NCBI GenBank assembly: GCA_017464245.1
Contig: JAFUDV010000013.1
Span: forward strand, 1 to 64,000
DNA: 64,000 bases
Direction: 5' to 3'
Origin: Bacteroidales bacterium
GTDB taxonomy: Bacteria; Bacteroidota; Bacteroidia; Bacteroidales; UBA932
A program made the translations under genes and the position numbers. This document shows positions 8,546-16,829 of the stretch, piece by piece. Positions within the stretch are counted from its first letter, which is position 1, and the number at the start of each line of letters is the position of its first letter. Under the pieces are notes generated by a model. The model did no database searches. It was not told the origin of the DNA and worked only from the letters and a program-made list of their open reading frames with translations.

Positions 8546-9972
8546 CGGGGGAGGTTGTTGAGTAATTCGAGTTTTCCGTCATTCACGAGCTTCACCACGA
8601 GCTCGCCGAAGAGGGTGTTCTGCCAGGCGAACCAAGGGCGGGTGAAGTCGTCCGCATCGTCCTTGTTGAAGGACTCGTGCATGAAGCCGGTGCCGGCGTC
8701 GGTGCGGAGCAGCTGGGTGAGGCAGGCGCGGATCTCGTCGTCGTCCTGCGCGGTGAAGGCCTTCATCATGATGGACATCGGCCAGACATTCTCGATGCCG
8801 ATGTGCGGGCCGCCGATGCCTTCGCCGGCCTGGCCCCGCCAGAAGTAGGGATTGTCTTCGCTCCAGACGAATCTTCTGGTATTCAAGTAGATGGGGTCTT
8901 TGTACATCTCCGGGTCCAGGTACCCGAGGGAGAGAAGGGAAGGGACGTTGGCATCGTCCATCAGCTGGTGGGAGCCGAAGCCGTCCACCTCGTAGGCGTA
9001 GATCTTCCCATAGACGGGATGCTCCACGACGGCGTACTTCCGGAGGACGCCGGAGACTTCATCGGCAAGCGCGGTGCACTCGGCGGCCATTTCCGGCTTG
9101 CCGCTTACGGTCGTCAGGATTTCCGCCATCTTGCGGAGCGTGGTGACGGCCATGAAGTTGGAGGGCACCAGGAACTCGAAGGTCGTGGCGTCGTCGGACG
9201 GGCGGAAGGCCGATGCGATGAGCCCCACAGGCTTCACCGGATTGCCCCGGCCCACCACGCACTTGGTGTCCAGCTGGCGGTCGGTCGTGCGGAGGAACCA
9301 GTAGCTGCCGTGTCCCTCCTTGCGCTGCTGCTCCTTGAAGGTGGCGAGGATGGTCCGGGCTGTCTGCAGCCACAGGTCGCCGAAGACGGAGGTGTCCCCG
9401 GTCTTTTTCCAATAGGCGTACGCGAGACGCACCGGGTAGCAGTGCGAGTCGATCTCCCATTTGCGCTCAAACACGTAGGGACTGGTTTTCGGAAGGTCCG
9501 TATCGTTCGCCAATCCCAGCGGTTCCATGTTGAAGGCATTGGCATACGGGTCGATGAGGATGCACTTGAACTGGCGGTTGACCACGCCGGCGATCATCCT
9601 TTTCAGCGCCTCGTCCTCGTTGGCATACTCCACATAGGGCCAGACCTGGGCGCCGGAATCGCGGAGCCACATGGCCGGGATGTCGCCGGTATAGACGTAG
9701 GTGTCCGGACGGCCGTCCTCATCCTCGGCGTAATGGACGGTGGTGTCCAGGGTGTTCGGGAAGCATTTCCGGAACATTTCCCGGAGTTTGGGATGGGTGA
9801 TCTGCTCGGCGATGGTTTCCGTCGCCGCATCCACGGCAGGGGAGACGAAGGCGCGCTCCTCCACGGGAGGCCGGTCGGTGTACAGTTTCGTGGTCTTCTC
9901 CTCCTGCCGGGGCTTGGGGGCGCAGGCGGCCAGTGCCAGGAGGGCCAGGATCAGTGCTTTCTGTGGTTTCAT
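8542..9972 (-). CDS. GH125 exo-alpha-1,6-mannosidase lipoprotein
   Basis: GH125 enzymes are inverting exo-alpha-1,6-mannosidases that trim mannan backbones and N-glycan alpha-1,6 arms. The 476-residue protein begins with a lipoprotein signal (lipobox LALAAC, Cys17). Family-typical stretches include YVYTGDIPAMWLRDSGAQVWPY, split here as TGDIPAMWLRDS and AQVWPY, then DPYANAFNM, KWEIDSHCYPV, and ENVWPMSIMMKA near the C-terminus. It lies 30 bases downstream of the small unknown protein and overlaps the following GH92 gene by four bases. In known mannan and N-glycan loci GH125 and GH92 act in sequence, which fits this pairing. Confidence 0.93.
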   Translation of the reverse strand: MKPQKALILALLALAACAPKPRQEEKTTKLYTDRPPVEERAFVSPAVDAATETIAEQITHPKLREMFRKCFPNTLDTTVHYAEDEDGRPDTYVYTGDIPAMWLRDSGAQVWPYVEYANEDEALKRMIAGVVNRQFKCILIDPYANAFNMEPLGLANDTDLPKTSPYVFERKWEIDSHCYPVRLAYAYWKKTGDTSVFGDLWLQTARTILATFKEQQRKEGHGSYWFLRTTDRQLDTKCVVGRGNPVKPVGLIASAFRPSDDATTFEFLVPSNFMAVTTLRKMAEILTTVSGKPEMAAECTALADEVSGVLRKYAVVEHPVYGKIYAYEVDGFGSHQLMDDANVPSLLSLGYLDPEMYKDPIYLNTRRFVWSEDNPYFWRGQAGEGIGGPHIGIENVWPMSIMMKAFTAQDDDEIRACLTQLLRTDAGTGFMHESFNKDDADDFTRPWFAWQNTLFGELVVKLVNDGKLELLNNLPR

Positions 9973-10002
9973 ATACTTATAGTCGTTTCTCGCGACAGGG
10001 GT

Positions 10003-10581
10003 TTACTCCCATTCCACCAGGGCGCGGTCCAGCCGGATGCGTTTCGGCGCCCCGGCCTTCCCGGTCAGGGTGTAGGCCGGCAGTTCGGAAGGCTTGAAAT
10101 AGCGGGACAGGGCGGCCGACAGGTTCGCCGCCTTCTCGTGGATGGAGTTGTCCTTCGGGTCGGTGAGCCGGCCGATGCGTTCCCGGACGGTTTCGGCGTC
10201 GGTGCTGCGGCTGATGCCCATGTACAGGTCCGTCATCTCTTTCCGATAGTCTTGCAGGGCTCCGAAGCGGATGCCTTCCGGATGCCTCAGGAACAGCAGG
10301 AACACGGTCTTCACCAGGGGCCGGAGGCGGATTTCCGTATCGAAACGCTCCGGCAGCAGGATGCGGAAGTCCCGGGTGATGCGGATCCGTTCGCCGGTGT
10401 CCGTCCCTTTCAGCTCTCCCATCTCGGAAAGGCGTTTTCGGATGATGCCCATGGCTTCGAGCAGCGCGGCCGCGTCCATTTCCTCCACCCGTTCCGCCAG
10501 ATAGTCCACGGCCGGGTCCTCCAGGGCCCCGTCGTGCTCCAGCCAGTACCGGAGCCATACCTGTGCTTCCCAACCGTTCAT
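10003..10581 (-). CDS. Conserved-looking protein of unknown function
   Basis: A 192-residue soluble protein starting MNGWEAQVW; I do not recognise the family. It is highly charged, with predicted helices and a central stretch RPLVKTVFLLFLRHPEGI that could pack as a hydrophobic core helix. No signal peptide is visible; an upstream extension in frame exists but would overlap the divergent RNA ligase promoter and reads as non-coding. It heads the glycosidase run 30 bases before GH125 and is divergent from the RNA ligase. The shared intergenic region carries two copies of a palindrome, so it could be part of that regulation, but no DNA-binding motif is obvious. Confidence 0.65.
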   Translation of the reverse strand: MNGWEAQVWLRYWLEHDGALEDPAVDYLAERVEEMDAAALLEAMGIIRKRLSEMGELKGTDTGERIRITRDFRILLPERFDTEIRLRPLVKTVFLLFLRHPEGIRFGALQDYRKEMTDLYMGISRSTDAETVRERIGRLTDPKDNSIHEKAANLSAALSRYFKPSELPAYTLTGKAGAPKRIRLDRALVEWE

Positions 10582-10627
10582 TCCTTGCGAAGATACGCAT
10601 TTTTTGCGTCCATTCCGAAAAAAAGTC

Positions 10628-10666
10628 TGCAAGCCTTGCAGGAAATCCGACATTGCAAGCCTTGCA
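10628..10666. promoter_or_regulatory. Double near-palindrome TGCAAGCCTTGCA
   Basis: The 13-mer TGCAAGCCTTGCA occurs exactly twice, at 10628-10640 and 10654-10666, with starts 26 bases apart. Each copy is a perfect palindrome apart from its centre base. It lies between the divergent unknown protein and the RNA ligase, upstream of the ligase -7 box. The spacing of about two and a half helical turns suggests paired dimer binding; the regulator is unknown. Confidence 0.6.
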
Positions 10667-10695
10667 ATCATGCCGTCCTTTTCCTTTTCGCTCCC

Positions 10696-10703
10696 GAACT
10701 TTG
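10696..10703 (+). promoter_or_regulatory. Possible -7 box of the RNA ligase gene
   Basis: GAACTTTG, matching TAnnTTTG except at the first base, lies 20 bases before the ligase ATG at 10724. Confidence 0.4.
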
Positions 10704-10723
10704 CGGAAAACGAGAATACGGCC

Positions 10724-11425
10724 ATGATCCAGTTCAAACCTTATCCTTCCATCGGGAATGCCGCGGATGCGGCGTGGATGGCGCAAGTGCGTGAAAATGT
10801 GCAAATCGGGACCCTGTTCGCCGTTCAGGAGAAAGTGGACGGGGCGAACGTCTCCTTCCTGTGTGACGATCTGGATGTCCGGATGGCCCGGCGGACGGCC
10901 ATCCTGGATCCGCTGGAGCCTTTCTTCGGCTATCAGGAGGTCCTTGAACGCTACTCGGGGCATGTCTATCACATCTACAACCGTGTCCGGCTGGCGTATC
11001 CGGAGACGATTTCCATCGCGGTCTATGGGGAACTCTTCGGCGGGCATTACCCGCATCCCGAAGTGGTGCCGGAGGAGCGGGCCCGTCCCGTCCAAAAGGG
11101 CATCTGGTATGCCCCCGGGCACGATTTCTACGCTTTCGACATTTATGTCTTCACGAAGGCCGGCGGCTTTTTCCTGCCTGTCCAGGAGGCGAACGCCCTC
11201 TTCTCAACGGCCGGGCTCCTCTATGCACGAAATCTCTTCGTCGGCCTCCTGGACGACTGCCTGGCCTACCCCTGCGCCTTTCCCACACGCATCCCCGCCG
11301 AGCTCGGCCTCCCGCCCATCGACGGCAACCTCTGCGAAGGCATCGTCCTCAAACCCCTCGTCCCCATCTTCCTCCCCGACGGCTCCCGCGTCGCGGTGAA
11401 GGTGAAGCGGCCTATTGCCACTTGA
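10724..11425 (+). CDS. Rnl2-type RNA ligase, nucleotidyltransferase domain only
   Basis: The start at MIQFKPYPSIGN gives 233 residues. Covalent nucleotidyltransferase motifs are all visible in order: motif I EKVDG with AMP-accepting Lys37, motif III YGELFGG at 101-107, motif IIIa FYAFDI at 135-140, motif IV EGIVLK at 205-210, and motif V VAVKVKR at 223-229. T4 Rnl2-type ligases seal nicks in RNA and are about 330 residues, with a C-terminal domain after motif V. Here the protein stops four residues after motif V, where it runs into the convergent GH92 gene (14-base overlap). It may therefore be truncated: adenylation could remain while 5'-phosphate adenylylation or sealing is altered. The substrate is unknown. 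Confidence 0.82.
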   Translation: MIQFKPYPSIGNAADAAWMAQVRENVQIGTLFAVQEKVDGANVSFLCDDLDVRMARRTAILDPLEPFFGYQEVLERYSGHVYHIYNRVRLAYPETISIAVYGELFGGHYPHPEVVPEERARPVQKGIWYAPGHDFYAFDIYVFTKAGGFFLPVQEANALFSTAGLLYARNLFVGLLDDCLAYPCAFPTRIPAELGLPPIDGNLCEGIVLKPLVPIFLPDGSRVAVKVKRPIAT

Positions 11426-13709
11426 TGGTGCCGGCGCCCACGAGGGCGTCGTGGGAGATGCGGTAGTCGGTGACTTTGCGGCCGCCAAGACGGGCGGAGG
11501 TTCCCTTCGCGGGCCGGGCGCCGGCGGCTTTGGTCACCGTCAGGGGCTTGCCGCCGGGCAGGTCGATGTCCACGCGGTCGAAGACCGGGAGGGTGAGGGT
11601 GTAGGACGGGTCGCCCGGGCAGTCAGGGTAGAAGCCCATCATGGAGAACACCGCCCAGGCTGACATCGTGCCGGTGTCGTCGTTGCCGGGGATGCCGTTC
11701 GGGGCATTGTGGTAATGCTTGGCCAAAAGGTCGTGGACCGTACTCCAGGTGCGCCACTGCTCGCCTTTTACCCGGCTGTACAGGTACGGATAGGCGATGT
11801 CCGGCTCATTGGCGGGGTCATACAGTCCTTCGTTGAACACCTTGTTCAGGGCTTTCACGAAGGCTTTTGAACCACCCGTGAGCTTGATCAGGCCGTCCAC
11901 ATCGTGGGGTACATAGAACGTGTAGTTCCAGGCGCTTCCCTCATGGAAGCCCGGTACGGGCTCGAAGTTTTCGCCCTGGCGCGGATTGAACGGGTCCAGG
12001 AAGGTGCCGTCCTTTTTCAGCGGCCGCAGGCAGCCGTACTCCGGAGACCAGTAGTGCTTGTAGCCCAGCGAGCGCTGGCGGTACTTGGCGGCATCCTCGG
12101 GATGCCCCAGGGCCGTCGCGAGGCGGGCGAGGGCCGCATCGGCCATGTAGTACTCCAGGGCGTGGGACACGGAGTTGTCGCCGGAGAAATCCTGCGCGAA
12201 CCAGCCGAGGGGAATGTATCCGCGCTCGATGTACGGGTCCACGTCGGGCCGCATCCGGTTCTCCGCTCCCGGCGTGTCGGCGGATTTGACGAACGCCTCG
12301 TAAGCCGTGGCGATATCGAAGTCGGTCAGGCCCTTGAGGTAGGTGTCGGTGAGCATCGGAATGACCGGATCGCCTTCCATCGTAAAGGTCTCACGGCCAA
12401 AGAGTTCCCATTTGGGCATCCAGCCCCATTCGCGGTACATGCCCACCACGGAGCGGGCCATGTCGATCTGTTTCTCCGGATAGACCAGCGTCAGCAGCTG
12501 GTGCAGGTTCCGGCACGTATCCCACAGGGAAAACACCGTGTAGCGGTGCTGCCCTTCCGGAACGCGGCCTACGCCGCGGGCGCGGAGTTTCAGCTGCGCC
12601 TGCCCGTTGCGTCCGGTGGCAATCCGATAACTGTTCACGGCGGCCGGGTTTCCGAACTCCATCAGGGGATACTCCCCGTTCACATCTTCCAGGATGTTGG
12701 GATGGATGAGCGTATGGTACAGGGCGGTATAGAATACTGTTTTCTGTCCTTCGGTCCCGCCGCTCACGCGGATGCGGCCCAGATGCGCCTGCCAGGCGCT
12801 CTCCGCCGCTGCCCGGACGGCCGCGAAGTCGAAGCCGGACTGCTCCGCTTCCAGGTTCTCCCGGGCATTGTCAATGCTCACGAACGAGACACCCACCTGG
12901 ACCATCACCTGCTCTCCTTCGGCAAGGTTCTCGTAGCGGAACCAGCAGCCGATGTCGTCGCCGGAAAGCTCGCGGGCGTAGGTCTCATACAGTTTGTAGC
13001 GGCCGGCGTCGGCGTCCCAGGCGGCCTCGGCCGTCATCGGGCGCTGCTTCTTCCAATAACCGCTGCGGTCCGGTGCCTTGCTTACGCGCAGGACGAAATA
13101 CATCGGGAACACGGCGTTGCGGTTGTAACAGAACGTGCCCATGAGCTTGCTGCCTTCGATTTCCGTGTCGGAGACCCGGCGCACGGTGGCTCCCGACTCG
13201 TTGGTCAGGCCTTCGCCCAGGTTCACGAGGATGTTGCCCGCACCGGCGGGGAAAGTGTAGCGCTCCAGCGAGGTGCGGGTCGTCGCGGTCGCTTCCGTCA
13301 GGATTCCGGAGAGGAGCCGGACGGAATAGTAGCCGGGACGGGCGGTCTCGTCCTCATACTCGGAGCCGTACAGATGGTAATCGACCTCCAGCGGGCCCGT
13401 GGTGGGCATCGTAAGGACGGAACCCAGTTCCGGGCAGCCCACTCCGTAAAGGTTCACATGGGCATAGCCGGTGAAGTAGCTGTTCTCCTCTACGTACGGG
13501 GTGGACCACCAGCGGCTGTCCTTGTCCCAGGTGTTGAGGCTGGAGCCCATTACATTGAACGGGGAGACGCTCATCAGTCCGTTCGGCGTCACGGCGCCCG
13601 GGTTGCAGGCCCCGAAATTGGTCGTCCCGATGAACGGGTTCACATATTCCACCTGGGCGTGGAGGGTGCCGGCTACGAAGAGGGCGGCGGCAAGGAGCTT
13701 AATACGCAT
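11412..13709 (-). CDS. GH92 exo-alpha-mannosidase (third, secreted)
   Basis: A 765-residue GH92 enzyme. The start MRIKLLAAALFVAGTLHAQ gives a signal peptide probably cut before the Gln, with no lipobox, so this one should be periplasmic and soluble, unlike the other two. The mature N-terminus VEYVNPFIGT is the textbook family signature. EGSAWNY carries the candidate acid Glu590 and GNDDTGTMSAW the base Asp678. The start codon overlaps the end of the GH2 gene by 11 bases, supporting one transcript GH3-GH2-GH92. The 3' end overlaps the convergent RNA ligase. Longer in-frame upstream starts lie inside GH2 and were rejected. Confidence 0.93.
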   Translation of the reverse strand: MRIKLLAAALFVAGTLHAQVEYVNPFIGTTNFGACNPGAVTPNGLMSVSPFNVMGSSLNTWDKDSRWWSTPYVEENSYFTGYAHVNLYGVGCPELGSVLTMPTTGPLEVDYHLYGSEYEDETARPGYYSVRLLSGILTEATATTRTSLERYTFPAGAGNILVNLGEGLTNESGATVRRVSDTEIEGSKLMGTFCYNRNAVFPMYFVLRVSKAPDRSGYWKKQRPMTAEAAWDADAGRYKLYETYARELSGDDIGCWFRYENLAEGEQVMVQVGVSFVSIDNARENLEAEQSGFDFAAVRAAAESAWQAHLGRIRVSGGTEGQKTVFYTALYHTLIHPNILEDVNGEYPLMEFGNPAAVNSYRIATGRNGQAQLKLRARGVGRVPEGQHRYTVFSLWDTCRNLHQLLTLVYPEKQIDMARSVVGMYREWGWMPKWELFGRETFTMEGDPVIPMLTDTYLKGLTDFDIATAYEAFVKSADTPGAENRMRPDVDPYIERGYIPLGWFAQDFSGDNSVSHALEYYMADAALARLATALGHPEDAAKYRQRSLGYKHYWSPEYGCLRPLKKDGTFLDPFNPRQGENFEPVPGFHEGSAWNYTFYVPHDVDGLIKLTGGSKAFVKALNKVFNEGLYDPANEPDIAYPYLYSRVKGEQWRTWSTVHDLLAKHYHNAPNGIPGNDDTGTMSAWAVFSMMGFYPDCPGDPSYTLTLPVFDRVDIDLPGGKPLTVTKAAGARPAKGTSARLGGRKVTDYRISHDALVGAGTIKWQ

Positions 13710-16700
13710 AGCGGACGGCTTTGGCGGGTTTGACGGCCCTGGCGGGCACCAGGGTGAAGCCGAAGTCCAGGTCCTCGTTGGACCAGACGGTTCGGGCGGG
13801 TTCGGGCCGGGAGCCCCAGCTGTCGTATCCGCCGACGCCGGAAGCGGCTCCGTCGATGCAGATTTCCGTGAAGTCGCGGTCGGGGACGTCGCACAGGTGC
13901 GTCTGCTTGCGCTGGTGGTTCTGCGCGGCCTGTTCCTCGTCGTGGACGGGCGGGTTGTCGAAGTTGTTCCACTGGTACGGGCGGTCGGAATCCTCGCTGT
14001 CCAGGTCCTCGACGCTGTGCCGGAGGGCGCTGAACTCGAAGGCACCGTCGGCGACCACCGTCAGCTGGCGGGTTCCCAGCCACTCGGTCTCCGTGTGGTG
14101 GCCGGTTTCCTGCGGCCGGACATACGGGTAGAACTCGGCGGCGGCACTCGCCGTGAACACGGACTTGAACGTACCGCTGTTCCGGTCGGCATAGTTCTCC
14201 ACAGGACCGCGGCCGAAGTACTGGAAGTCATTGTCCTTCACGCGGAAGCGGAAGCCGATGCGCGGAATGTCCACCGGCTTCTTTCCGGCGCCCTTGAAGG
14301 CGGAAGCGATCTTGAGAAGGCCGCCCGGAAGGAGGGTATAGTCCACGGCCATCGAGCAGCCGTCCGGCAGGGCGTAGGTCACATGGAGCGTGCCGTCTTC
14401 CACAGACGCCGTGGCCTGGAAGGTCTGGGAGGCCTCTTTCCAGGCATGGGCCCGGTAGGGCTGCCAGTTGCCGTAATCGTTGTCGGTCGGGCCGCGCCAG
14501 AAGTTCGGACGCAGGCCGAAGTCCGGGTCGAACAGGTCAGTCCTCTTGTAGGTATAGCGCTTCACGATGCCCCGGGCCTTGTCGAAGACCAGCTCGCCGG
14601 AACCGGCGGTGAGCCGGATTTCGGTGTCGCCTTCCACGGCCTCGGCCGTCCGCTTGCCGGACTTCCAGGCCTTCTTGGCACCGGTGTCCTTCAGGAGGAT
14701 CTCATCCGCAGCGACGATGGTGCCGGCGGGCAGCAGGGGCAGCGCCCGGGCCGTCGCCGTCTCGAAGAAGATGCGGTATTCTCCGTCCTTGCGCATCTTC
14801 CACTTGGGAAGCTTGACGGAAAACTCCTCGGTGCCCTGCGCCGGCGTGGAGAAGGACAGCTTCCCCTTCTTCACGGGCTTGCCGTCGCGCTCGATCCGCC
14901 AGCGGACCGTGTAATCCTTCAGGTCCTTGAAATAGAAGCGGTTCTGGATGGCGAACCGGCCTTCCTCCGGCACGATGCCGGTGATGGCGACATCCTGATA
15001 GACATGCTTGACCTCATAGTAGCCCGGGTGCGGGTTGCGGTCGGGATTCACGATGCCGTTGCACAGGAAATTCGCGTCGGACGGGGCGTCCACGCCGTAG
15101 TCGCCGCCGTAGGCCCAGCCGCGTTCCGCATCATACAGGCCCTGGTCCACCCAGTCCCAGATGAAACCGCCCTGCAGATGCGTGTGGGCGTAGATCTGCT
15201 CCCACTGGAGGTCCAGCGAGCCGGTGGAGTTGCCCATCGCATGGGCGTACTCGGACGGACACACCGGCCGTCCGGACTCCTTTTCGCCCATCCGCTGGAA
15301 CCAGTCGGCACCGGGATACTGGGGAACGAGCATGTCCGTATTCCATTCACGTTCAGCCCGTTCATAGCACACGGGACGGTTCTGGCCATCCTTCTCGAGG
15401 GCTTTCAGGACGCGGTAGGCCTCGTAGAAATTGACGCCGTTGCCGGCCTCGTTGCCGAGGGAGAGGATCGTGACGCACGGATAGTTGGCCGTACGGTAGT
15501 ACATGTTCAGGATGCGGTCGATGTGTTTCCCGTACCAGGCGGCGTTGTTCCCGAGGGTGCGGTCCAGCTTGTAGCCCATGCCGTGGGATTCGATGTTGGC
15601 CTCGTCATAGACATAGAAGCCCAGGCTGTCGCAGAGCTCGTAGAACTCCCGCGGTTGCGGGTAGTGGCAGGTGCGGATGGCGTTGATATTGGCCATCTTC
15701 ATGAGTTGGAGGTCCTGCAGGATGTTTTCCTTCGTCAGGTAGTGGCCGGTGTAGGGGTTGTGTTCATGCATGTTCACCCCCTTGAACTTGACGGGCTGTC
15801 CGTTCACGAGCAGGGCCTTCACGTCGCGGTCGCCGTCCTTCACGGTCGCGATCCCGATCCGGCGGAAGCCTACATGGAAGCGGGTGTATTCCCCGCCGAC
15901 GCGGAGCAGGAGGGTATAGAGTTCCGGCGTCTCGGCGGTCCATTTCCGCACGCCCGGGATGGTGTCCGTGACGGAAACCAGTTCGCCGCTGAACTCGAAG
16001 ACGGCGTCCGCGACGCATTCGCCGTCCTTGTCCAGCAGTTCGTAGAACACTTCCACGGGGGCCTGGGAACGCATTTTCAGACTGAACACGCCCTTGGTCA
16101 GGGTCGGGTCCAGGGTGGAGACCACGCTGAAGTCGAACCGGGCGGGCGTCTTCTCGGAGGAGAGGTACACGTCCCGTTCGATGCCGCTGATCCGCCAGAA
16201 GTCCTGGCACTCCAGCCAGGAACCCGTGGAATAGCGGTACACCTTGAGCGTCAGGTCGTTGTCTCCTTCTTTCAAGGCACTCGTGATATCAAAGCGGGCT
16301 AGACTCTTGGAATCCTCCGAATAGCCGATCCCCTTCCCGTTCACATACACATAGGCACCCGATTTGATGCCGGCGAGGTTCAGGAAGACGGTCCGTCCGT
16401 CCCAGCCCGCCGGAACGGTGAATGTCCGGTGGTAGATGGCGGCAGGGAACAATGCCGGCAGCGTCGGCGGCTGCGGATCCTTCGGGGCGAAGTCATAGGG
16501 AATGTTGGTATAGATGGCAACGCCGTGGCCCTGCACTTCCCAGTTGCCCGGCACCGTAATCTTGTCCCAGTCATTGCCTTTGTAGCGCTCCATGTCGTGG
16601 TAGTCATCGAAATACTTGAAATCCCACGTCCCGTTCAGGTCCGCGTAGTTTTCGCTTTCGCGGAATCCCTTCGAAAGGGCGTCGGCCCGGTCGGCGAACC

Positions 16701-16827
16701 AGACGGCCTCGGTGCGTCGGGTTTCGGCATTCACGGAAGTGACAGTCATGTCCTGCCAGTACGGCAGGCCCTGGGCGGCGGCATCCAGCGAGGCAGCCAT
16801 TCCCAGGATGATCGGCAAAAGTCTCAT
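13699..16827 (-). CDS. GH2 beta-galactosidase-like enzyme (LacZ type)
   Basis: A 1042-residue LacZ-type GH2 protein with a signal peptide (MRLLPIILGMAASLDAAAQ), so periplasmic. The order is sugar-binding jelly roll (VPGNWEVQGHGVAIYTN), Ig-like domain, TIM barrel, second Ig-like domain and C-terminal beta-sandwich (about 745-1030). LGNEAGNG holds the acid/base Glu460 and SEYAHAMGNS the nucleophile Glu526. The likely reaction is removal of terminal beta-galactose, for example from complex N-glycan antennae. Other beta-glycosides are possible, since this subfamily is broad. It starts two bases after the GH3 stop. Confidence 0.92.
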   Translation of the reverse strand: MRLLPIILGMAASLDAAAQGLPYWQDMTVTSVNAETRRTEAVWFADRADALSKGFRESENYADLNGTWDFKYFDDYHDMERYKGNDWDKITVPGNWEVQGHGVAIYTNIPYDFAPKDPQPPTLPALFPAAIYHRTFTVPAGWDGRTVFLNLAGIKSGAYVYVNGKGIGYSEDSKSLARFDITSALKEGDNDLTLKVYRYSTGSWLECQDFWRISGIERDVYLSSEKTPARFDFSVVSTLDPTLTKGVFSLKMRSQAPVEVFYELLDKDGECVADAVFEFSGELVSVTDTIPGVRKWTAETPELYTLLLRVGGEYTRFHVGFRRIGIATVKDGDRDVKALLVNGQPVKFKGVNMHEHNPYTGHYLTKENILQDLQLMKMANINAIRTCHYPQPREFYELCDSLGFYVYDEANIESHGMGYKLDRTLGNNAAWYGKHIDRILNMYYRTANYPCVTILSLGNEAGNGVNFYEAYRVLKALEKDGQNRPVCYERAEREWNTDMLVPQYPGADWFQRMGEKESGRPVCPSEYAHAMGNSTGSLDLQWEQIYAHTHLQGGFIWDWVDQGLYDAERGWAYGGDYGVDAPSDANFLCNGIVNPDRNPHPGYYEVKHVYQDVAITGIVPEEGRFAIQNRFYFKDLKDYTVRWRIERDGKPVKKGKLSFSTPAQGTEEFSVKLPKWKMRKDGEYRIFFETATARALPLLPAGTIVAADEILLKDTGAKKAWKSGKRTAEAVEGDTEIRLTAGSGELVFDKARGIVKRYTYKRTDLFDPDFGLRPNFWRGPTDNDYGNWQPYRAHAWKEASQTFQATASVEDGTLHVTYALPDGCSMAVDYTLLPGGLLKIASAFKGAGKKPVDIPRIGFRFRVKDNDFQYFGRGPVENYADRNSGTFKSVFTASAAAEFYPYVRPQETGHHTETEWLGTRQLTVVADGAFEFSALRHSVEDLDSEDSDRPYQWNNFDNPPVHDEEQAAQNHQRKQTHLCDVPDRDFTEICIDGAASGVGGYDSWGSRPEPARTVWSNEDLDFGFTLVPARAVKPAKAVRYAY

Positions 16828-16829
16828 AT

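Noticed and set aside
10582..10737. Longer start for the small unknown protein
   Set aside because: It would run through both palindromes and the ligase promoter, and the predicted residues do not resemble the rest of the protein.
13710..14045. N-terminal extension of the third GH92 into GH2
   Set aside because: The extension is Ser/Thr/Pro/Arg-rich and lies within GH2 coding sequence; the ATG at 13709 begins a proper signal peptide.
13501..16302. 933-residue open frame antisense to GH2
   Set aside because: Shadow of the GH2 and GH92 genes; no recognisable domain or start region.
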